Shown one piece after another: positions 5,885 through 7,994 of a stretch of 7,994 nucleotides of DNA. Source of the stretch: Acidobacteriota bacterium (GTDB lineage Bacteria > Acidobacteriota > Vicinamibacteria > Vicinamibacterales > JAFNAJ01). How positions within the stretch are numbered: the stretch's first letter is position 1; each line of letters opens with the position of its first letter. The stretch spans positions 1-7,994 of the forward strand of contig JAFNAJ010000101.1 in NCBI GenBank assembly GCA_017860085.1. Direction: 5' to 3'. The position numbers were made by a program, and so were the translations under genes. The notes below the pieces were generated by a model. The model saw nothing but the letters and a program-made list of their open reading frames with translations, was not told the DNA's origin and did not search any database.

Positions 5885-5896
5885 CGGAGATCTCCG
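5885..5896 (+). promoter_or_regulatory. Ribosome binding site embedded in a perfect 12-bp palindrome
   Basis: CGGAGATCTCCG is self-complementary and abuts the ATG at 5897. It contains the Shine-Dalgarno GGAG (5886-5889), 7 nt before the start. The GGAG could pair with the adjacent CTCC in a tight hairpin or in dimeric RNA, which may dampen translation; this effect is inferred. Confidence 0.6.
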
Positions 5897-7261
5897 ATGA
5901 CCGAACACGACCGTCGCGGATTCCTGAAAGCCCTCGGTGGCCTGTGCGCTGCCGCAACAGGCGTGGCCGCCGCTGGCGCGGGCCAGCCAGCCGGCGCCCA
6001 GCCAGCCGGTGGTGGCGGGGCCGCTGCCGGCCTGACGGCGCCGAAGCTCGACACGATCCGGTGGGGACTGATCGGGGTCGGCATCCGGGGCTCGTCGCAC
6101 GTCGAGCAGTTGCTGCGGCTCGACAGCTGCGAGGTGACGGCCATCTGCGACATCCGCCCATCAGCCATCGCCAGGACACTCGAGATCGTCCGGAAGGCCG
6201 CGCGCCGCGACCCCGCGGTCATCGAGGGCCAGGCCGACGCGTATCGACGACTGCTCGACCGGTCGGACGTCGACGCGGTCATCATCTCGACGCCGTGGGA
6301 AGACCACGTGCCACAGGCCGTGCACACGATGCGCGCGGGCAAGCACGCGTTCATCGAGGTGCCGGCCGCCGTCACGATCGACGAGTGCTGGCAGCTCGTC
6401 GACACGGCCGAGGCGACCCGCCTGCACTGCATGATGCTCGAGAACGTCTGCTACGGCCGCGACGAGCTGCTGGCACTGCACATGTGCCGGCAGGGGCTCT
6501 TCGGTGACCTGACGCACGCGGAGGCCGCCTACATCCACGATCTTCGCTGGCAGGCCAAGGAGATCACCGAGGGCACGGGGAGCTGGCGTCTCGCGCACTA
6601 CGAGAAGCGCAACGGCAACGTCTATCCCACGCACGGCCTCGGGCCGGTCGCACAGTACCTCAACGTCAACCGTGGCGACGCCTTCGCGCACCTCGTGTCG
6701 ATGAGCAGTCCGGCGCTCGGCTATCGCGAGTATGCGGCGCGCGAGTTCCCGCCCGATCACCCGCGCAACCGGGCGAAGTATGTGTGCGGCGACATGAACT
6801 CGAGTCTCATCCAGACCGCACGCGGACGCACGATCCTCGTGCAGCACGACGTGACGACGCCACGGCCCTACTCGCGGCTCAACCTCATCCAGGGCACGAA
6901 GGGCGCCCTGGGTGGCTTCCCCACCCGCATCGCGATCGAAGGCCGCACCGACGTTCACGCGTGGCAGACCGACATGGTCCCCTGGTACCGCGAGTTCGAT
7001 CACCCGCTGTGGCGCAAGGTCGGCGAGGTCGCCGCGAAGGCCGGCGGCCACGGCGGCATGGATTTCGTCATGCTCTGGCGCGTTGTTCAGTGCCTCCGCG
7101 ACGGACTGCCGCTCGATCAGGACGTCTACGATGCCGCGAGTTGGAGCGTGGTCGCACCACTCAGCGAGCAGTCGGTGGCGCGCGGCGGCGCGCCCGTCGA
7201 CTTCCCCGACTTCACGCGCGGCGCGTGGCGCTCGATGGCGCCGCTCGGCATCGTCAGCTGA
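5897..7261 (+). CDS. Tat-exported Gfo/Idh/MocA family protein of the GH109 type (NAD-dependent glycosidase, alpha-N-acetylgalactosaminidase-like)
   Basis: A 454-residue Rossmann-fold protein. HDRRGFLK (4-11) followed by an Ala/Gly-rich stretch to about 37 is a twin-arginine signal, so the protein is exported folded, with its cofactor. The nucleotide-binding motif is GLIGVGIRG (57-65), with ICDIR (83-87) at the end of strand 2. EVPAA (154-158) replaces the general EKP motif of Gfo/Idh/MocA proteins and is usual in GH109. Further GH109 marks are MLENVCYGRDE (180-190), VRQGLFG-like CRQGLFGDL (197-205), KRNGNVYPTHGLGPVAQYLN (237-256) with the candidate catalytic His246, LVQHDVTTPRPYS (314-326), GGHGGMDF (383-390), VYDAASWSVVAPLSEQS (410-426) and DFPDFTRGAW (435-444). 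GH109 enzymes cleave N-acetylgalactosaminides by an NAD-dependent oxidation/elimination route. Length is normal. Exact sugar specificity is not readable from the sequence. Confidence 0.92.
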   Translation: MTEHDRRGFLKALGGLCAAATGVAAAGAGQPAGAQPAGGGGAAAGLTAPKLDTIRWGLIGVGIRGSSHVEQLLRLDSCEVTAICDIRPSAIARTLEIVRKAARRDPAVIEGQADAYRRLLDRSDVDAVIISTPWEDHVPQAVHTMRAGKHAFIEVPAAVTIDECWQLVDTAEATRLHCMMLENVCYGRDELLALHMCRQGLFGDLTHAEAAYIHDLRWQAKEITEGTGSWRLAHYEKRNGNVYPTHGLGPVAQYLNVNRGDAFAHLVSMSSPALGYREYAAREFPPDHPRNRAKYVCGDMNSSLIQTARGRTILVQHDVTTPRPYSRLNLIQGTKGALGGFPTRIAIEGRTDVHAWQTDMVPWYREFDHPLWRKVGEVAAKAGGHGGMDFVMLWRVVQCLRDGLPLDQDVYDAASWSVVAPLSEQSVARGGAPVDFPDFTRGAWRSMAPLGIVS

Positions 7262-7287
7262 CCATCACATGAACCAGGCCAGGGACG

Positions 7288-7377
7288 GGCCACGGGGTCA
7301 GATCTTGATTATATGCACCTCAGGGTGAGCGACCCGTGCATAGAATCAAGATCTGACCCCCTGACCTACCCGTGGCC
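7288..7377. repeat. Long imperfect hairpin, REP- or miniature-mobile-element-like, between convergent genes
   Basis: The 17-bp arm GGGGTCAGATCTTGATT (7294-7310) is matched exactly by its reverse complement at 7344-7360. After one mismatch the stem continues for 7 bp (TATGCAC 7312-7318 with GTGCATA 7336-7342), and the loop holds a further GGGT/ACCC pair (7323-7326, 7332-7335). An outer pair GGCCACG/CGTGGCC (7288-7294, 7371-7377) adds a base, with 10 extra nt on the right. The element fills the gap between the GH109-like gene and the minus-strand small membrane protein gene. It contains AT-richer stretches than its surroundings. It resembles dispersed palindromes mobilised by REP-associated tyrosine transposases, and it may serve as a bidirectional terminator. 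Other genomic copies would settle its nature. Confidence 0.7.
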
Positions 7378-7382
7378 TTGGA

Positions 7383-7577
7383 CTAAGGCCGCCCGGCGCG
7401 TCGGAGGAGCATGCTGATGGCGGCGACGGCGGCCGTCGCGATCAGGATGACCGAGACGACCCGTCCCCCGGTCGTTCGCACCGCGCCCAACTCGACGACG
7501 TCGAGCACCACGAGAGCGGCCAGGACGGCGACCACAAAGACAATGAGGGCGAGCGAGAGCGCGAGGGTTCGTGTCAT
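7383..7577 (-). CDS. Small two-helix membrane protein, 64 aa
   Basis: I do not recognise a family. The protein has two hydrophobic segments: about 4-29 (TLALSLALIVFVVAVLAALV, then VLDVV) and about 40-58 (VVSVILIATAAVAAISMLL). A short polar turn with R34, R39 and G37-G38 joins them, and the tail is basic (RRAGRP). With positive charges at N and C termini a hairpin with both ends inside is likely. The ATG overlaps the stop of the upstream SH3b gene by 4 bp (ATGA, 7574-7577), and GAGG lies 7 nt before it at 7585-7588 on the minus strand. Translational coupling and a shared role are therefore likely. Its stop is 6 bp from the palindromic element at 7288-7377. The good start context makes it a real gene in spite of its size. 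Confidence 0.72.
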   Translation of the reverse strand: MTRTLALSLALIVFVVAVLAALVVLDVVELGAVRTTGGRVVSVILIATAAVAAISMLLRRAGRP

Positions 7578-7994
7578 CGAGTGACCTCGTATCGTGAGCG
7601 AAGCGGCGCCGTTCGGGCGACCCAGCCCGAGCGTCCGTCGGGCAGCGTGATCTCGAGGAATTCACCCGCGGCGGCCCCGGAGCGCGCGACTTCGGTCCCG
7701 ACGTCGAGCTGAGCGAGCACGGCGGACCACCCGTCAGGCCGCTCGTACACGGGGATACCCGGGACCGCTTGCGCGCGCGTCGTCGCCGTACCGGACGCGG
7801 CGTTCGCGTCTCCCGCGTCCGCGGTCTCCGCCGGCACCGTCTCGATGCCCGGGTATCGAGGTCGGCCGCCGCGGAGAGCCTTGGCCGAGCGGCCTCCCTC
7901 TTCCGCGGCCTGCGCCTGCTGGTGCCGCTGGCCTGCCTCGAGCGCCTTTGCCACCTCAGCCCGGTCCAGCCCCGCGCCCATGCGGGCCAGCACG
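7574..7994 (-). CDS. SH3b-domain protein, C-terminal part (5' end probably beyond window)
   Basis: The frame is open to the window edge. A GTG occurs at 7993 and an ATG at 7981, but neither has a visible Shine-Dalgarno, so the gene probably continues outside. Counting from 7993, residues about 10-42 are charged and Ala/Gln-rich, likely helical or coiled (EVAKALEAGQRHQQAQAAEE). Residues 43-76 form a low-complexity linker. Residues about 78-131 look like a bacterial SH3 domain: PGIPVYERPDGWSAVLAQLD, then VGTEVARSGAAAGEFLEITL, ending in DGRSGWVARTAPL. Such domains usually bind cell-wall peptide or act as protein-contact modules at the envelope. It is followed without a gap by the small membrane protein, which suggests an envelope-associated pair. 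The role is otherwise unknown. Confidence 0.75.
   Translation of the reverse strand, partial: VLARMGAGLDRAEVAKALEAGQRHQQAQAAEEGGRSAKALRGGRPRYPGIETVPAETADAGDANAASGTATTRAQAVPGIPVYERPDGWSAVLAQLDVGTEVARSGAAAGEFLEITLPDGRSGWVARTAPLRSRYEVTR

Larger units (their letters stand above)
5664..5896. other. Divergent intergenic region, cytochrome/GH109-like gene
   Basis: A 233-bp gap with promoters for both directions expected. Four dyads crowd its GH109-proximal half (5760-5805, 5820-5846, 5861-5882, 5885-5896). On the minus strand a weak pair, TTTACA and TAGCCT with an 18-bp spacer (about 5720-5750), could serve the cytochrome gene, but the match is poor. Confidence 0.5.

Noticed and set aside
4791..5900. 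A 369-codon open frame on the plus strand antisense to the glutamine-synthetase-like and cytochrome genes
   Set aside because: It spans two well-supported minus-strand genes and an intergenic gap, has low-complexity Arg/His/Val composition, and shows no motif.
6161..7051. A 296-codon minus-strand open frame antisense to the GH109-like gene
   Set aside because: The sense frame carries a Tat signal and many family motifs. The antisense frame is a codon-position mirror of it.
7294..7360. The long palindrome as a standard intrinsic terminator
   Set aside because: There is no T-run on either side and the stem is much longer than usual. A terminator role may be secondary, but a repeat or mobile-element origin fits better.
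1..7994. A single novel multi-gene system such as a defence island or biosynthetic cluster
   Set aside because: The genes fall into separate short units of unrelated function. There are no nucleases, toxins, transposases, NRPS/PKS modules or phage genes, so I do not claim such a system.

Overview
The window is strongly GC-rich, tightly packed chromosomal DNA. The protein types point to a Gram-negative, probably acidobacterial genome (Vicinamibacteria-like): an S9 prolyl-oligopeptidase-type peptidase, a soluble winged-helix/TPR regulator with a TolB/FlgO-like middle domain, a Tat-exported Gfo/Idh/MocA protein of the GH109 type, and a multiheme cytochrome c. This taxonomic call is inference from gene content; no marker gene is present.

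Layout: (1) 1-1099, plus strand: the C-terminal catalytic part of an S9 peptidase, then a small single-pass membrane protein of unknown function. (2) 1114-2901, minus strand: a 595-residue transcriptional regulator that ends 14 bp from the membrane protein gene. (3) 2902-3142: a divergent control region with a direct repeat of GCCATGT, one helical turn apart. (4) 3143-3778, plus strand: a class I SAM-dependent O-methyltransferase with an apparent signal peptide. Its 3' end overlaps the next gene by 11 bp, tail to tail. (5) 5663-3768, minus strand: a tetraheme cytochrome c3-type protein followed by a glutamine-synthetase-family enzyme. (6) 5664-5896: a second divergent control region crowded with palindromes. 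(7) 5897-7261, plus strand: a Tat-secreted GH109-like NAD-dependent glycosidase/oxidoreductase. (8) 7288-7377: a long imperfect hairpin resembling a REP or miniature mobile element, between convergent genes. (9) 7994-7383, minus strand: the 3' part of an SH3b-domain protein, translationally coupled (ATGA overlap) to a 64-residue two-helix membrane protein.

The window does not read as one pathway but as several short transcription units. The best-supported links are the divergent regulator/methyltransferase pair, the possible cytochrome/glutamine-synthetase-like operon, and the SH3b/small membrane protein pair. I found no CRISPR array, tRNA, rRNA, phage module or complete insertion sequence. 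The points most worth following are the exported methyltransferase with an altered metal-site motif, the glutamine-synthetase-like enzyme with a 10-residue active-site insertion and no adenylylatable tyrosine, and the three dense dyad regions (2801-2862, 5760-5896, 7288-7377).
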